Source: Victivallales bacterium
GTDB taxonomy: Bacteria; Verrucomicrobiota; Lentisphaeria; Oligosphaerales; Oligosphaeraceae
NCBI GenBank assembly: GCA_017963875.1
Contig: JAGCTA010000059.1
Span: 1-6,120 of the forward strand
Direction of reading: 5' to 3'
DNA: 6,120 nucleotides
The position numbers and the translations under genes are program-made. This document shows, in pieces, positions 4,126 to 6,120 of this stretch. Positions within the stretch are counted from its first letter, which is position 1. Each line of letters begins with the position of its first letter. The notes below the pieces were generated by a model. That model saw nothing but the letters and a program-made list of their open reading frames with translations, had not been told where the DNA came from and ran no database searches.

Positions 4126-6120
4126 ATGCCAGATACAAAAACAAACTCCGCCATACCGACATTGCCGATTTCGGCGATGAAACCTGTCTCTGCAAAAACG
4201 CCAACACGTACTCACAAAAGCACGACACACCCGAAATCGTTTCAGCATCCCAATGACTATATCGTCATGCCTGCGGCACAAGATCATTCACAAAACACAA
4301 CTTTTTCTGCGACGAAGTCCTTCCTCGATACACCGTCATGGCTGAAAATCGTCTGCGGCATTTCATTGTCGCTCATGGCAAATCAACTTAACCTGGCACC
4401 TTCAGGCATTCTTCACAAACTGTATCTTTCGGACATCGCGTTCCTTCTCGCTATCATTCCTATAGTCTTTTTTCTTCTCAGAAAACCGCACCGATACATC
4501 CACTTGCCTCTTCTTTGCCTTCTGCCAGTCATCGTTGTCAGTATATCAAATTTCTTTACGGGAACTGGCCTAGGAGGTGTTGTCGAATCCTGTCAGACGG
4601 CAGCGACTTTCATTGGCGGAACGGTGCTTTTCGCCTTCATGCTGAGATACATGCCATTAACGGCGCTTTTGGGCGTCACCATCGGGCTTGTTCTCAATCT
4701 CCTTGCCGCGTCCATCCAAGATATTTTGTACGGGGCGTTCATTACCATCGCCCCAAAGGATATCATGGAACTGCCGTATGGCATCGGGAAATCCATGACA
4801 GGATTGTTCAGAAGCAAAATCGCATTCAGTTGCTATGTGACTATTATCCTTTCATGGATAATCCCATTATGGTTGTCAGCGCCGTTTTCCAGCAGGACAC
4901 AGCGTACATACCGCCTGACATTGTGCTTTTTCCTTGTCCTCTGGGGCATCTGCATGATTCCACATGCCATGTTCGCAATTTTGGCATCAGTCATCACCAT
5001 CGTAAGCGCATTTGCCATTCGCCGTCCCAAAGGCGTCATCATCGCCTGCGGGGTATTTCTGGCATTCCTTGCAGTACTCTTCATCCCTGCTCAACTGCAC
5101 TATGAATCATGGAAAGCGACGGTTTCGCCTCTAAAAGGCTACAACTACGTTCCCGATGCATCCATTCTTTTCAATCAACCGAGTCCAGTGCAATCATCCG
5201 AACCATCACCCTTTGCCAACCAACTCAAGTCATGCCATTATGAGCTCATTGCCGCCTTAAGGCTTGCCGCCTCCCAACCGCTCTGTGGCGTTGGTTCAGG
5301 AAACTATCAGAAGGAAATCGGTGCCGCCTACTCCTTGAACGAAGACCGCAATTGGTGCCAGTTGCCCGTCCAGCGTATCAACGACATTGAGACCGACAGC
5401 CAGGCGGGCTGGGGCATTCTGGCAGCGACCATCGGCTTCCCTGGCCTCATCGCCATCGCCTATTTCCTGCTAGCCGCCCTTGGAAAGAATCTCAAACGCA
5501 TCCATGATGACATGGAAGACGGCTTCTTCCTGCATATCGGCGGCGCGGCCTCCCTCACCGCTTTCATTCTGGTTATGTTCCTTTGCGACCCGACCATCAG
5601 AGGCCTCTGTTGGTTCCTCGCATTGGCGTTGGCATCCGCCGAGACTGGCCCCGTCATGCGGCTGTCTTCCATCCATCTGAACTGGAATATCTTCACACGG
5701 ATAAGGCTTGTCGAGTTGTTTGTCATCGCCATGTTATTTATTGCATGCATCCCAGCTGGTTCAGCCATTAATTCGCGCATGAAGAATCAGTGCCAGAAAA
5801 ATCCCAAACAGGCAACACCTGCGTGCAAGCCTGTTAAAAAATCATCTGAAACGACATCCGAATCGCTAGAGACAGCCACACCGCCTTCTGTGGTTCCAGA
5901 AGCCTCCAATACTCCCCCTGCCCCGAATCTCCCAGCGGCAGATGCCTCGAAGACGGCATCCGAGCCTTTAGCAGCCACGACAGCACCAGCGGCAACCGAG
6001 GCGCCATTGCCGCCTCAGGCTGTCATAGCTGAAGACAGCGACGAACTCTTTGTTGTCTTCAATGCAGACAAGGCCACCGACATCACCATGCCAATGCGCA
6101 AGGAAGACGATGACAGCGAC
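4126..6120 (+). CDS. O-antigen ligase/Wzy-polymerase-like polytopic membrane protein (3' end outside window)
   Basis: Likely member of the O-antigen ligase/polymerase superfamily, which transfers or polymerises lipid-linked glycans on the periplasmic side of the inner membrane. Seen: 665 open codons. Residues 1-70 are hydrophilic, Thr/Lys/His-rich and presumably cytoplasmic. About 12 hydrophobic helices lie between 72 and 545. GLFRSKIAFSCYVTI (226-240) resembles the family's G-x-F-x-x-x-N-x-x-A-x-Y segment. A large loop at 321-427 includes GVGSGNYQ (388-395), the typical GxGxGNF/Y motif, followed by ETDSQAGWGILAATIGFPGLIAI (422-444) where family members usually have D(S/T)HNxxL and then GFxGL; the His is absent. 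After the last helix a Pro/Ala/Thr-rich tail (about 560-633) leads to an acidic segment (EDSDELFVVFNADKA) that continues past the window. ATG 4126 is the first start after an in-frame TAA at 4111-4113, with AAAGG at 4112-4116 nine nt upstream. Superfamily is a reasoned call from motifs; the glycan substrate is unknown. Confidence 0.7.
   Translation, partial: MPDTKTNSAIPTLPISAMKPVSAKTPTRTHKSTTHPKSFQHPNDYIVMPAAQDHSQNTTFSATKSFLDTPSWLKIVCGISLSLMANQLNLAPSGILHKLYLSDIAFLLAIIPIVFFLLRKPHRYIHLPLLCLLPVIVVSISNFFTGTGLGGVVESCQTAATFIGGTVLFAFMLRYMPLTALLGVTIGLVLNLLAASIQDILYGAFITIAPKDIMELPYGIGKSMTGLFRSKIAFSCYVTIILSWIIPLWLSAPFSSRTQRTYRLTLCFFLVLWGICMIPHAMFAILASVITIVSAFAIRRPKGVIIACGVFLAFLAVLFIPAQLHYESWKATVSPLKGYNYVPDASILFNQPSPVQSSEPSPFANQLKSCHYELIAALRLAASQPLCGVGSGNYQKEIGAAYSLNEDRNWCQLPVQRINDIETDSQAGWGILAATIGFPGLIAIAYFLLAALGKNLKRIHDDMEDGFFLHIGGAASLTAFILVMFLCDPTIRGLCWFLALALASAETGPVMRLSSIHLNWNIFTRIRLVELFVIAMLFIACIPAGSAINSRMKNQCQKNPKQATPACKPVKKSSETTSESLETATPPSVVPEASNTPPAPNLPAADASKTASEPLAATTAPAATEAPLPPQAVIAEDSDELFVVFNADKATDITMPMRKEDDDSD

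Noticed and set aside
4515..5105. 196-residue plus-strand frame within the ligase-like gene
   Set aside because: Out-of-frame shadow, rich in His, Cys and Arg; the overlapping frame has coherent membrane helices and ligase motifs.
5787..5978. Minus-strand Gly/Ala/Ser-rich frame in the ligase tail region
   Set aside because: Low-complexity antisense of the Pro/Ala/Thr-rich linker, with no start signal of note.

Overview
The window carries three genes on the minus strand and one divergent gene on the plus strand. No tRNA, rRNA, CRISPR array or transposase gene is visible. The organism looks Gram-negative: there is a periplasmic metal-binding protein with a signal peptide, a YihY/BrkB inner-membrane protein and an O-antigen-ligase-like membrane protein. 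Coding DNA is of middling GC and intergenic DNA is AT-rich. The clear Shine-Dalgarno site in front of the sugar kinase argues against a typical Bacteroidota genome, although the metal-binding protein resembles Bacteroidota homologues. A PVC-group bacterium such as Lentisphaerota or Verrucomicrobiota is my best guess, from the feel of the proteins only, with low confidence.

Layout, in minus-strand order of transcription: a 585-aa YihY/BrkB-family protein (3817-2060); a 220-bp gap that contains a 173-bp element with 15-bp perfect terminal inverted repeats and several internal hairpins (1856-2028); a ZnuA-like zinc/manganese-binding protein of 287 aa (1839-976); a 78-bp gap with a candidate promoter and a palindromic operator; and a PfkB-family sugar kinase, best read as 2-keto-3-deoxygluconate kinase, which starts at 897 and runs off the left edge just before its catalytic GD motif. 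On the plus strand, after a 308-bp AT-rich divergent intergenic region, a polytopic O-antigen-ligase/Wzy-like protein begins at 4126 and runs off the right edge inside a long Pro/Ala/Thr-rich tail.

The genes do not form one obvious pathway. YihY and the ligase-like protein belong to the envelope, the ZnuA-like protein to metal uptake (no permease or ATPase gene is in view), and the kinase to sugar-acid catabolism. The kinase probably has its own promoter.

The most interesting item is the 173-bp element between yihY and the ZnuA-like gene. It looks like a MITE-like or structured intergenic repeat, folds as a closed multi-branch structure, and ends 16 bp upstream of the downstream start codon. 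Two G-U wobbles and a tandem G-A mismatch suggest its functional strand is the plus strand, antisense to the flanking genes. Second is a 153-bp (51-residue) tandem duplication that has enlarged the first extracytoplasmic loop of the YihY protein.
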